A DNA stretch of 64,000 nt from Galaxea fascicularis (Eukaryota; Cnidaria; Anthozoa; Scleractinia; Euphylliidae), in the NCBI GenBank assembly GCA_948470475.1, contig OX419338.1, forward strand, positions 12,748,247 through 12,812,246, given 5' to 3'. The position numbers and the translations under genes are program-made. Below, in pieces: positions 35,236 through 48,900 of the stretch (position 1 is the stretch's first letter; every line of letters begins with the position of its first letter). Under the pieces are notes generated by a model. That model was given only the letters and a program-made list of their open reading frames with translations. It had not been told where the DNA came from and ran no database searches.

Positions 35236-35862
35236 TTTAGGCCTCCACTCATAAATCTATCCTTGTTCGTCTTGAAATTGTTCAGAAACGAGTGGTGAGA
35301 ACTATAGCTAAAACCCATTTCGCATACTGATCCAATCTTTAAAAACCTTGATATTTTAAAATTTCATGACATACACCTACTACAACTAGTTTATTCATGT
35401 ACTCTTACCAAAAGCGTACCCTTCCTTTAAATGTACTGTAAATTTACCTTACAAAAAGAAGTTCATTCGTATCATACAAGAAACTCTCATTTATATCGTT
35501 TGCCTTTTTGTCGAACTAACACCAAACAATTTTCCGTTTTTTACCAAGGACCCAAATTTTACAACTCCTTGAGTACCGAAATCGTCACTGAACTCGTCCT
35601 CCTCTGTCTCCTTTAAAAAAGCACTTAAGGTGTTTTACTGTAATAAGTATTTTTCATATAAATGTGTTTAAGTATTAACTCTTTTCCAGCTTTTCTTCTC
35701 ATATTGTATCCTTCCATTTGATCATGATGTTGTAATTGTATCCGTCGTCATGTTCTTATTTTCTTTTTTGATTTCGTCTTGTGAAACAATAACTGAAGAG
35801 ACCTAATTAATATAAGCTACATAGTTTCCTTTAGGTCTCCTCGCCATTGTTAAATCTATTCT
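35236..35862 (+). pseudogene. CR1/jockey-like LINE C-terminus and 3' tail
   Basis: Broken frames from 35236 give the end of a LINE reverse transcriptase (RLEIVQKRVVRTIAK), then 35431-35616 gives HSYHTRNSHLYRLPF and QFSVFYQGPKFYNSLSTEI, the usual last block of such proteins. A 3' tail shared with 23350-23490 follows (35725-35862). 5'-truncated and dead. Confidence 0.82.
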
Positions 35863-36243
35863 TCTATATATTTTTTATTTGTTTTCATTATATTTGTGGT
35901 GTGGTAAAATAAATAAATAATTAAGTAAATAAATAAAGCGTTCTTTCGAGAATACTTGGAAGCGTCAGGTATGGCATTCATGTGAATGGGTATGGAAAAG
36001 GTTATTTAACCTGTTTGCAGCGAAAGATGTCCATAATCTTCGAGTAGGATTTAATTGCCGGCTTATATTTATTATATTACTAAAAAAAATTTGTATAAAA
36101 AAAGCGTATAAATTGTTACGTGTAGCCTGAAAATTATTTGTAAATATGATGGCAGGTCAAAGCCTTCTAGCTATGTACGACAATGTCTCTATGTTCCAGA
36201 GATGGCTAATAAGCTCTTTGTTTCGTCCACCAGTAAGATTGTA

Positions 36244-36603
36244 CTAGGGACCTTAGCAACGACGACGACGACGGCAACGAGAACATCATTTCAAAATATA
36301 ACTTCTCGTTTTTGTAACTCTTTCGCGATTATTCCAATTTGTTTAACGTGGAAAATGTTGGCGAGCTCTCCAGGGCCCAAATTACTGCGAACGGTGGTAA
36401 AGGATAGAAAACTTGTCGTCCTGCGCTCACCTAACCTAAACATGCTAAAATTTGGTCACTTCACTTTGTTGTTTTGCAGAGGACGGCGAAGATATTTACC
36501 AAAATGTAAAACGCACGTGCAGAGTATTGGTTTCGCTCATCAATCCCATTGTTTTGTAGCGTTTTCGTTGCCGCCGCCGTCGTCGTTGCTTAAGGCTCCC
36601 TAG
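36244..36603. mobile_element. MITE with CTAGGGA ends and TA target
   Basis: The left end ctagggaccttagcaacgac and right end gtcgttgcttaaggctcccta are inverted, flanked by TA on both sides (36242-36243, 36604-36605). The inside shares words with 331-700, 47087-48098 and 60841-61170. It ends 33 bp from the stop codon of the class C receptor gene, so it probably lies in that gene's 3' UTR. Confidence 0.75.
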
Positions 36604-36636
36604 TATCGTAAACTGAGTTAACCCTCACATTATTGT

Positions 36637-36708
36637 TCATAAGAAACAACTCGGCTTTGGTTTAGACTGCAAGACTGATGGATCTTCTTGGCGTTTTTCC
36701 TTTTCAAA
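36637..36708 (-). CDS. GABA-B-like receptor exon 17 (stop)
   Basis: Acceptor ccttcttttcag, then 23 codons (FEKEKRQEDPSVLQSKPK...) and TGA. Phase 0 and a strong pyrimidine tract support it. No clear RSRR-type retention signal is seen. Confidence 0.75.
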   Translation of the reverse strand, partial: FEKEKRQEDPSVLQSKPKPSCFL

Positions 36709-39700
36709 CTGAAAAGAAGGATAAAAAAGCTTTAATACGTTCAGCTTCATATATCAGTAGAGTGATAACCAATCCAAGATTAAGGTATCAAATTGAACAA
36801 AGACGTTGGTAAAAAGTGTAGAATTAACACTATGAGCGTGAGTATGATGTGTTATGTGACTGGACAAAAAGATAAAGCTGTCTCTTTTATAATCATGATC
36901 TTGTTTAATCTATCACAGTATAATGCTTCCATCACGCTTCTGAAAAAAGTAGCAAACTGCAACCGAACTTTTGGAAAAGGTATGTTACCAAGGCCTGTTT
37001 GTTTTGTAAGTGTAAAATGACTGTTGACGATTCGTGGACGGACGAACGGCCGAGAGGGCGGGCGGGCAGTCGAGCGAACGGGCGGGCGGGCGAGCGGACG
37101 AACGAGCGAGCGAGCAAGCGAGCGAGTGAGTGAAGGAAGGAAGGAAGGAATAAATGGATGCTTCCGGATATGAAGCCCCAGCCTTAGTTGGCAACAAAGA
37201 GAGGACCATATTAACAGTAAGTATACTTAACGTGTACCATACCGTGAACTCAGACAGAGTGTGCCAACCTACCTCCTCCAGTTTCTCCTGTAATCTCTGT
37301 ATCTCCCTTTTAAGCACTTTGTTATCCAGACCGTCATGGCAGTTAAAGACCCTGGTATCGTGTTTTGTATTATTCATTGTAAATCTATCTTGTGCTTCCT
37401 CACTATTGCTTTTCTTGAGAGATCGTATCTGTGAAAATCAAGCAGATAATAAGCATCGTAAATTATTACCATATTTTTGTTATGTGTTTATCACACCTGA
37501 TAGGCAAAAGGCAGTAACTGCGAGCCCAATTTTAATCAAAAAAAACTTTAAAAGACGTAAAATAAAACCTTAAAACGAAGGAGAACCTTACAGAACAAGG
37601 CAACAAAACAACAAAGCTTCGGAAATAGTGAAGTGAGCAGCAAAAATTTATTTGGGGGGGAGAGGGGGAGAGAATACCCCATGATTCCGTAAGTGCTTTT
37701 CTCGCTTTCAATCCCCCTTCCAATTCAAAGTACACGCCGCTCTTGATTAGACATTCCACGAAATCCATGTTACTGCTGCGCCCTAAAATTCAGACTTGAG
37801 CAAAATCCAGATTTGTGATAAGTAAAGCTCGACCGACAAACCTTTGGTATGAAGACCAGGCATAGCGTCAGTGTGGTGCAAAATAAAATGCAGCTTGCTA
37901 TCACGTAAAAGTAAATTTCATGCTGTTGGCTGTCACTAAACAGTGCCAATGGAACTCCAACCACGCAGACAATAAATACGTTATACACCGCCATACCTGC
38001 AGGGGATACATTAGCAAAGATAAACTGAGAAAAAGAAATAAAAATGAACACATTTCAGGAAACTCAATTTCTTGATTAAAAAATATATGTAATTGGATCC
38101 CTTCGGACCATTTCTGGGTTGAAGTTCTGCCCTGGGTACGAGATAAACTGGTTGAGGGAGGAATTACTAGAGGAGAGAGGCATTTAAAATATTGCTTCTT
38201 TTTTTTTAATTGCCGGTCCTATTACGAGCCGAAATTAACTATTTCTCACATTCATCCTTCGGTGGGGAGTATTGCACGAAAATTTGGTTTTATCAACTGA
38301 GTTATTAACTGAGTTATTTTTTAATTGACCACCGTGAAAGGATTAAAACAGCTGACGTTTCAAGCGTTAATTTTTCTTCAGACAACATTGAAAATCCTAA
38401 ACGACTGAAGTATCACTCACCTAGGTGTCTTGTTCGGCAAAACATGTTTTATGGCTCGATTAAATTCAGAATTTCACTTCCTACCCAGGACCCGGTTGTT
38501 CGAAAGCAGATTAAATCCTAACCCCGGGTCCAGAAGAATATGCGGGCCAGTGTTCCCCACATAAGTCAAATGAATTACTTACCAATGTAGCGTGAATCGT
38601 TGAGTGTGGCTACATTAACCTTGCGTGTCTCCCACGCTAAAAACAATCCAAACAGGAGAAGAATTCCCTTGAAGCCATACACCAACAATAGCCAAACAAA
38701 TGGTCTATTCGTTGCACAATAGTAAATCATAGGTTTGTAAACAATTTCTCCACCAAGCTCTTCTTCCTGCGTGACACAAACTAGATGGTTAGTTTTTGGA
38801 GGAGTAAGAGGCCAAAAACTCAGCACGGAGTCATCAGATATGCAGCAATTTTACCTGCTCTTTGAGATACTTTTTTCCTTTTTGCAAGGGATCCACCAAG
38901 AACCAGACAATAAAAACTGCAGCATCAACAAGGAGGAACACAAAAATCATACCAAACAAGTGGATGTCCCTAATCACCTGCAGAATAAACAAACACTGTT
39001 TAGAGAAATTAGGATCTCTTCTTTATAAAAGTATCAACTACTGAAAGACAAAAACGACATTGCCTTCATCTTACTATATATTTCAAATTGTTTTCATTTT
39101 ACCTGGGTAAACATGCCGCTCACAGTTTATTTCATGCCAGGCACAACAAAGAACACTATGATTGCTTACATTTCAGCACCACCCTCTCGTTTTTGAGCGT
39201 TAGACGCATTGAAACGGTTGGCTAACAGAGAAACAGGCGGGGTACGTCGTGCCCCTAGTTTGTAGGAAAGATACACGTGAAACTAACTGCTGCGTACTTA
39301 TTAGTCTATAACTATTTCTCAAATTTAATGATAGAGGAGTAAATACGTCCGGCGCTGATTTAAACTGTATTAGAGGCACTGGACAAATAATTATATTCAA
39401 ATGGTTTTGCCGTTGCCTAAACGTTTTTAAAAGTTCAGTAATAAGTATGCGCTAATATAATTTATTTTAGTATAAATCTACTAGCGTTCTATCACGAACG
39501 CCGGTCTCTGATATGCCTGCCCATATGTAGCAATATTTAATCCTTGTTGATTTATATTTGATTTGATCTTATTTTCTTTTAAATTTAAACTTCATGTCCA
39601 AAATGTATTTAAATTTAAACTGAAATTCAATTTAAATTAAAACAAATTCAAATTTAAATTTAAACAATTTTTTTTTATTTTATCTTGTTTTCCATTTAAA

Positions 39701-42700
39701 TTTAAACATTTAAAATTATTTTAAACCTTACTGCAATATTTTTTAAAATTGCTTAAGTTTGATTTAATCCTTTTTATTCATTTAAATTTAAACTTTCCAA
39801 ATTTTATTTAAACTTACGAATTTGTATTTGATTTAAACTTCGAAATTCTATTTAATCTTCCTGGGACGAGCTCGGCCAGGGTCACGCGTGTAGCCATTAG
39901 TTTTTCGATGTCTCGTCAGTAAATATAGACGACGAAGGCACCGGTAGAGTGTCCAAATTACTAAGCGAAGCATCCAGGCTTTTCCCTTCGTCCTACAGCC
40001 CTGCTGTGAATGCCAGTCGTTCAGCAGCGACGATCAATGAAACTCTCGGGTTCGCTTAGAGACTGCTTCGGGAAAGTACATGCACCGGCCTCCGTGGGCG
40101 ACTGAACTGACAATAACATTTGCGACTGAGAGCGACATGTAAAAAGGGTTAACAGGCCTGCTCAAAACATCTGCAGTTTGCAGATGCACCGGTTTGCTTT
40201 AAGTAGGATGCCTTTTTGGGATTTTCCCTTGCGATATGAGATAATGGGGGCTCCTAAATAGTAGACTACGAGTAGTCCCTACTTCGCTTTATAGTCCGAC
40301 GTGCGTGACGCGAAAGAAAACTTTTTTTATTGCAGTTTTCTTTCGCGTCACGCACAATACTATTTAGGAGGCCTGTTAACACTTTTTACATGTCGCTCTC
40401 AGTCGCAAATGTTATTGTCAGTTCAGTCGCCCACGGAGGCCGGTGCATGTACTTTCCCGAAGCAGTCTCTAAGCGAACCCGAGAGTTTCATTGATCGTCG
40501 CTGCTGAACGACTGGCATTCACAGCAGGGCTGTAGGACGAAGGGAAAAGCCTGGATGCTTCGCTTAGTAATTTGGACACTCTACCGGTGCCTTCGTCGTC
40601 TATATTTACTGACGAGACATCGAAAAACTAATGGCTACACGCGTGACCCTGGCCGAGCTCGTCCCAGGAAGATTAAATAGAATTTCGAAGTTTAAATCAA
40701 ATACAAATTCGTAAGTTTAAATAAAATTTGGGAAGTTTAAATTTAAATGAATAAAAAGGATTAAATCAAACTTAAGCAATTTTAAAAATATTGCAGTAAG
40801 GTTTAAAATAATTTTAAATGTTTAAATTTAAATGGAAAACAAGATAAAATAAAAAAAATTGTTTAAATTTAAATTTGAATTTGTTTTAATTTAAATTGAA
40901 TTTCAGTTTAAATTTAAATACATTTTGGACATGAAGTTTAAATTTAAAAGAAAATAAGATCAAATCAAATATAAATCAACAAGGATTAAATATTGCTACA
41001 TATGGGCAGGCATACTCTGATTGGCTGTGCTACTCGCTTTCTATTCTGTGAGTAGCGTTTGACAACAAAATGGCGGCCGCTTCTTCGCGTTTCCAAAGTG
41101 TCTGCGGGAGAATTTAGATAATTTAACTGTTTAGTTCTGAACAACTAGTAGATTTATAAGCTAAAACAATTAGATTATTCGCTCTCGATTTCTATGCGCG
41201 ATAGAAATCTCGAGCTCATGATCTAATTTTTAAGTAGAATGGGATGGAGCATAATTAACTATTTTTTGCACCGCCAGAATTGAATATACGTGGGACAAAA
41301 CGGTTTAGGGGGTGGAGAGACGGGGCTTCTGGAACTGGTATCATAATAGACAGCTTATCTATCTAGAGACGAAATAGCAAGTGAACGGAATATGTTACCC
41401 GGCTCTTCACTCTGAGCTTTCTAGTTATTCTGTGGACACGCCAGGTCTTCGAAAACATGGATCCAAACGCAATTGTAAAGCCGACGTCCAAAATTGCCAC
41501 TCTTGCCTCAAAATAGTGAAAGAACGAATTAACAAACGGATAATTAAGAAATATTTATTTATATTTACCTCATAAATGTATGATACGAGTCTTTCCGGTC
41601 ATTTTTAATTTTCTTTTCAAAACGAAATCTCAGTCACGATATAAAAAGGGATATTGTTGGTCTATAACTTGGTACATGTATTGAGACAAAAACATCCGCC
41701 CAGTGGGAAAATCGGTGTGGAAATAGCTTCCTTCCCTGGAAAACATTAAAATCATATTGTTGATAATCTTTTGCTCAAATTCTCGCCCTGAATTCCTTGA
41801 ATTGGGGTCTTTTTTGAGGTTTGTATTACCTTGCATATATTATCAGTCAGGTGCTGTCCATCGATGCCAAAAAGAATGACCGACACATAAGCTAAAACAC
41901 ACCCAATGATCATGGCACTGTTGATGTTTGGACTTGACATCTTGATGCATCTAAGAGAGAGCGAAGATTCAGTTTCACAATTCATATTATGGCCCATTCG
42001 GCCTGTTCTTGATAGTCAGGTAAGCATAACTGAACATATCAAAGTTAAAAATTTTCGCGCGCTGGTAACATAAACATAAGCATAAAAATATCAAAACCTT
42101 GTGTTCCTCTTGTGCTTATGCTAATATCGATGTTATTCCAAACCAGCATACCGCTGTTCTCCTGTTTATATCAATACTACTAGTTTCTAAAGAAACTGTG
42201 GTACTGCGTCGGTGCCGAGTAGTACACAAAACTTTGGTTTTATCTGAAAGAGTTCATAAGGTAAATTGGTCACCGTATAGGGATTCCGCTGAGAAGCTGA
42301 CCTTTCGAGCGTTAGCCCTCCATTGGCGCGAATCGAGTCTATAACGGTCAATTTACATTTTCAACTCCGTTGATGAAACCAAATTACTGGGATTGTGCGT
42401 GTGACTGAAAATCCGCTCGTCCACCCGTCAATTTTCGTAAGTTCTTTGGTCTTATTCTTAGGCCTGATCACTGGGGGGCATAAAGCACTACCCGACCGAT
42501 AACGTGGGAATGATGGCATTATTTCTAGAAAGCCGCCATCTTGACGGTCTTTTATTACCTCTGGCTTACTTCGTTCTGCACACTACTAAGCGCATTAATT
42601 AAGATCATTGCGTCATGGTAATGCGCTATAGGAATTAATAAACTTTACTTTTACTTTCTTACTATAAATAATCAAATTAGGCCATAGACATCCTGCTTAA

Positions 42701-45700
42701 AAATGATCAGCTTGATGTTTCCAAATTCTATACACACGGCAGATTATACCTCTGTGTTCAAATAATAATGACATGTGAATTCTAAGGTAACTGACTAAAC
42801 TTTAAATTGAACAATTTGTTTTGTTTAGTTAAGCAGGGTTAGGTAACAAGAAACAACTTTGATTACCTCTTTTTTCTCTTGGCAACGTTGAAGTACAGAA
42901 ATCCAATACAAAGAAGAATTCCCAAACTGGAAAAGACACACATCACAATGAAATGTTCTTGTGAAAGTTCGATCAACTTGTCTTCATACTTGGTGTGATC
43001 TTTAGGGGGTCTTCCATCTGCGTCATTGAAACAGATTACAAGTTATAAGGCTATCGGATATTTTCTTCAACCTAAACAATTTCCGCTAAACGCATTTTTC
43101 TCTTTTTTTGTTTTTAATTTTCAGGGCCATTTCTATAATACTTTCCTTGACTGCGTGAGTATTTTTGGAAAGCCGGAACGTCTCTCTGTGTGTCTAAACA
43201 ACGTAAACAAGAATAACATGCCTTTTCCTGTTAAGAAAAATTTGGTTTTCTCAACGGAGTTGATAATGTAACTCGTGACCACCGTACAGTCGTTATCGTT
43301 TTTCGTGTGCACTTTGCCTACACTCTGCAGATGAGACACAAGATGGTACGAACTGATTCCTTTTATCGATAAATGATATCTTTATATATGGGTTTGATTA
43401 ATAATGGTAATTGAACTGAGTGGGGTGTAATTTGGTCTGATTACTCATACGCGTGATTTCAAAATCGAACAAGCGGGCAGCACGAGTTCGATTTGAGCAA
43501 AATTGCACGACACAAATTTCAATTATCACTTTATTATACCCATTTTGAAATCACACAGTTTTTGTCAATATTAATATTTGTTTAATGTTCACTTCAGGAA
43601 AACCAGTTTTGAATTTTGATGGAAAAAAGGATGTGATTTAGAGCAAAAAATAGTGCAATCTGAGAATAAATTGCGCTGTTGAGAGCCAATCAGATTTCAT
43701 GAATAACGAGTGATTTAAAAATGGGCATATTTAAAACGCTATACACGTACTTGCTTGCTTTCCTGCTAATAAATTGCTAAGACTTAAGGGGGGAGACTCT
43801 TAACTACAAACCTGTTGCTAAGGACGCTTACATTGCCGACTCCAGCGGTAATCCGCACAATGCGGGTCGCCGGTCGTACTGCCGCCAAAATGGCGGGAAA
43901 TATAAATCTTGAAAACAAAATAAAATTGTAAAAAACTTTGTCTGTTGCAATAACGTTTCGTTTTCTTGAGGTTTCTGGGCTAAGCTATGGGCTAAGCGGG
44001 CTAAAAGTATGCCCAGGCACCAGAAAAAGGCAGTATTGGCTTCTTCAGCACTGAAGAAACGGTGGGCTAATCAGGAAAATTTGTTGTCAACGCTTTCCAC
44101 TCCCGGCACTGCTACGCAGACCGAAACAGCGGGGAAAAAAATTACACGGAACGCAAACCGAAACAGAGAGCTGTGTGGACATCGGAACAGCGGACGAAAT
44201 TGTGGCTTTCACCGCGGATATCAATCAGCAACTGGCCAACCTACCTGTCAGCATCAATTTGAGTGACCGCGATGAAACTATGACCGATCGATGAGAAGTT
44301 CAAAAACCAGGTGCAACAAATATTGACTAGATACAGCCATGATTTGAGGAAGGAAACGTCTCACACGATGATGGTTGTAGACTCAGAACTTGTTGTTAGC
44401 GATATCGATTTTTTGGTGGCGGCATTTGAGTCACAAATTTGCGAAAAGTGTAATGTAAGCGGGCAACTTCGCATGACGACAAAAACGCAAGTAAAACCAG
44501 GAATCGTGGAACTTGAACTAACGTGCATGAAATGCTTCGAAAAAAGTAAACATAAGACGGACTGCTGCACCATTGAGTCAAGGTTTCGACCAAAAGCCTG
44601 GCTGCCAAATTACCTTCTGCTATCATTCTTGCTAAACGGTGAATATTTTAAAGACTACGAACATGTACTTGGAACTCTTGGTGTTAGACATCTCTCTAAG
44701 AGCCAGTGGATTCGTGTCGTGAAGTGGGTTCACCCCAAAGGATCTCGCACAATGGTCTTGTGACGAAATTAAGAGAGAAATTGCTAGGCGGGGTGACAAA
44801 AAATCCCTAGAAATTATGTACGATGGTTTTTATCTTACACGAGGGTAACACGCAAACAACGCGTCGGGTACTATACATGATGTGAAGTCGGGTAAGATTG
44901 TCGCGTTCGCCCATCGGTCAAAAAGAGGGTTGGGGTCCAACTGGGTTTGCGTGTTAATCATCTGCATATACAGCTCCTTTTAGTGTGAGTTTTCCATGAA
45001 AACAATGTCCAAACTCTGTCCGAACATTTCATCGCAATCTCGTCCCCGTAGCCGTCGTTGCTCTTGTCCAGCGGAACGCAAAAAAAGATGGCGGAAAATT
45101 AACTTACGACGCATGCGCTGACAGTTACCAGTCTTAAACGGTCAAAAAGAACGAAAAAAGCCTAAAACTCGATGGAACAACTTCTTCGGTGATATTTTTT
45201 GGGCGAAGACGAAAGATCAAAACATTCTCTATAATCCCACGTATCGGTTTTCCGTTTTATCTCTCAACACAAACGCAATCAAACAAAGTGTGTTAAAAAC
45301 TCCCTTCAAAGCAGGGTAATTTTCGTCATAAGCACAATTTCAACAAATCCTTTCGTCAAGACGTTCAAAACAATACTCTCCGAACATTGGTATTGTATTC
45401 ATTATTGTAAAAAGTCAATAACTTGAGTTTTAGCGCTTTTTCTGCCAAGGTCACGTGACTTGCCAAATATGGCTGTCGTTCGAAAAAGTACAGGGAACCT
45501 TCTATAGAACATCTGTGTCCAAAGGGATTGTTCTTTGATATTCGGACATCAAAGATATGACGGGTAAAAGTTTTACATAGCAACAGGTTTGTAGTTAAGA
45601 ATCTCCCCCCTTAAAGTTTACGTGGTTTTGCTGAAAGAAGACTTTCAAATTTCATCTATATGCCGTCTTAATGAATACATACACTCTTTTCTTTTTATAA

Positions 45701-45779
45701 GAATATCGAGGCTGAAATTTGCTGAATTTTAAGAATAAACCCGAGGCTGACATTTGTATAGGTAATCACATGATTCCGA

Positions 45780-45815
<36 letters not shown>

Positions 45816-45884
45816 TCAAAGACCAACAAAATTGCACGAGCCCGTAGGGCGAGTGCAATTTGTGGTCTTTGAAAAAATTTACAA

Positions 45885-45916
<32 letters not shown>

Positions 45917-48900
45917 ACATGTGATTACTTATTAATAATACACTTGAAAAAATAGACCACTTATAAAGCTTCAGCCCATACATTGACTACTGAGGTACGC
46001 AGAAGGCATTGCCCTTGATCTTCCGAAACTTGGAGGAGCTTCGAAAATATCCGGAGATCACCGGAAGTGTTCGGGTAGTCTTCGGAAATCACCGGAAGTG
46101 TTCGGGTAGTCTTCGGAAATCTTCGGAAGGGTTCGGTTTATCTTCGGGAATCTTCGGAAATCTTCGGTTCATCTTCGGAAATGTTCGGAACTGTGCGGGA
46201 AATCATCGGAAGCATTCGGTCTATCTTCGGAAATCTTCGGAAGTATTCGGGCGATCTTCGGAAGGTTTCGTACAATCTTCGGAGGGTGTCGCACAATCTT
46301 CACGGGTCTTCGAAATGCGTTGGATGGCCTCCGGCAGTCTCTTCGTTTTAACTTCGGAAATCTTCGTTGTAAATTTGCACTGTGTTTAATTAACGTTTCT
46401 GCACTGTGTTAACGAAAAATGCACTCCGTTTCAGCCAATCAGAACTGAGAAATTTTTTCAAGTGTATTATTAGGAAAAGAATATATATTTTGTGTGGTGC
46501 AAAAATCATTGCTTTTTCTAAACGGCAAAACTAGCCAATTAGCGACAGAGCACGTGCACAATGTAACACGATGCAGATCTGAAGCCCGTTTCTCGAACGT
46601 CCCGTAAACTTTTCGGGCCCGAAACACCATATCAAAAATGGCGATCCGCTTATTCTGGCCCGCTTTTGCTATGATTTCAAGTAACGAAAGGACAGATTTG
46701 CTGTGAAATTTCGTGCCTGAAAACATCCTCGTCTTCGAAATAGGTAGGAAATTATAGTACCCGAAAAAGACCCGAAACATTTCGGGAGTCGAGAAACGGG
46801 TCCTTGGGCGCCAAACTATTGTAAATGATACCCCCAATACATTTTAAAACGGAAATGTCATACGCTGAAATCTAAGAATATAATCAACAATGTTTTCAGC
46901 CTAAAATCAACAGAACTGGAAATAAGAATATTCAGCCTTGGCTGGAAAAACAAAAACTTATAACAATAAAAGAGTGTACTGTTTATTTACTTCCCGTGTG
47001 ATTATAATCGCACTGGTTTGTCTGTGCGTGGTGCGTTTGATAACAGTCAATCAAATCCAGGTCACTGCACAACAACAGGGAGTTTTTGCAAAGAGTACGG
47101 CAACGGCAACGAGAAGGCCACAAAACAATGGGCTTAATGAGCAAAAACAATCACTCTGCACGCGCGTTTTACAGTTTTGTACATTGCTTTGCTGTACATG
47201 TCCTCCACAAAACAACAAAGTGAAAAGATTAAGGCCCCGTTCAGACTAAGTGCCCGTTCCGCGGCACCGTTCCCAGGCACTAAAAAGGACGCTGTCCAGA
47301 CACCTCAGTGCCCTCGACCGAGGATGTTCACGCTCGTGCAGAAGGCTTGGTACCCAGTTTATCTTTTTGAGTACTCCGCAATATTCCCGCCATTTTGGTG
47401 ACTGCATCGTAGGGAAACACGGGAAAAAAGACGGGAACACATGAAAGCGTGTTCAGACAAGTTCCCATACCTGGGGACGGTGCCCGAGTACTACCCTTGG
47501 AGGTAGTGCCCGTGCCCGGGCACAGTGCTCAGATTTTTGCGCGGGCACCAACTAAAAGCTATGTTCAGACTAGTGCCCGTTCCCGAAAACCGGGCACAGG
47601 CACCTAGTCTGAACGGGGCTTAAATTTTAAATTTTCTCGAGAACGTAAACCCATGACGATAACTGTTTGTTTCTATGTTTTCTCTTACTTTAACGCCGTT
47701 CATAGAAATTTAGCTAGACCCAGGACAGTTTCTCAGCATTTTCCATGTTAAACAAAGTGGAATAATCGCGAAAGTAATATTTTGAACTAATATTTTGAAA
47801 TGACGTTTGCGCTACCGTCGCCGTTCCCGCTGCTAAAGCTCCCTAAAAGAAACGACAACGGCGACGGCAACAAAAACGTCATTTCAAAAAACAACTTTTC
47901 GTTTTAGTAACTCCTTCGCGATTTTTCCAATTTGCTTTGAAAAATGCTGGCGAGCTGTTAAGTGTAGAAAGCCCAAATTTGGTCATTTCACATTGTTGTT
48001 TTGCAGAGGAAGGCAAAGAGAAAGTGCCAAAATGTAAACCGCTCGTGCAGCGCGGTTGTTAAGCCTCTTGTTTCGTTGCCATCTTTTTTAAGCTCCCTAA
48101 TATTACACAATGGATAGTGTAAACTTCGCGTTTTATTTGGTCTAGTCGCATGAAAAAAGTCATGATTAAAAAAGTGAAAAAACAGTATATAAAACATATA
48201 CATTCCATTTGTTAGTGCTTGTGTTCTCTGATAACTAAAGGATGACGTCAAAACGTATTAATAATCATTAGTCACGATAATGTTCTGCGGATCCTAGCGT
48301 ACTTTTCACTTACCACGTTTTGACGTTATCAATGCGTTGTCAGCATACACGCGCAGCACCAAATAGAATCTGTTTGTTAAAATTAATATTTACCTCTCCA
48401 GTTGAAATTCGTTTGATTGTGATAAGTAAGATTGTCCGGCTTTGTAGCATCATGAAAAGCGATGAGACCAAAGTCATTTCCTGAAAACAAATGTGGCGAA
48501 ATAATGAAAACAACTCCGTTCAATGGCTTCTATATGCTTTACTCTATTTTCTGTTCAAAGGCATCTTGCTCCATTCCATTACGTAACCAGAATTATGTGT
48601 ACAGGTATTTTATGTTCCTTTGAACTAGCTTCCAATGAACCGATTAAACTCTAGGTTCACTCAAATGTGGAGCATTCGCCCAGGAGCGCGGTCTCATTGT
48701 CAGATCTTCAGGGTTTTTTCAGTTTGAATCATAATGGCCCTTATGTTTAAAATCTATGCCATTGCATGTCATATGGCAACAAATAGGCGTAACCAAATGT
48801 AATAATATTTATAACTTTGTCATGGTTACCTCTCAGTTGAAAAACCTCGAAATTTCCGGTCCTGTCTCCGTTGTTTTCCAGTTGCACTTCACCCTTAAAG

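Noticed and set aside
36932..37120. Arg/Pro/Ala-rich frames on the minus strand
   Set aside because: Generated by the GAGC/GGGC microsatellite.
37770..37841. Read-through end of exon 15 to the stop at 37770
   Set aside because: Splicing at aag|gtttgt leads in phase to exon 16 with the expected coiled coil, which fits the family better.
46009..46389. 126-codon protein with FGNHRK-type repeats
   Set aside because: The frame is a by-product of the TTCGGAA tandem tract, which is open in this phase by chance.
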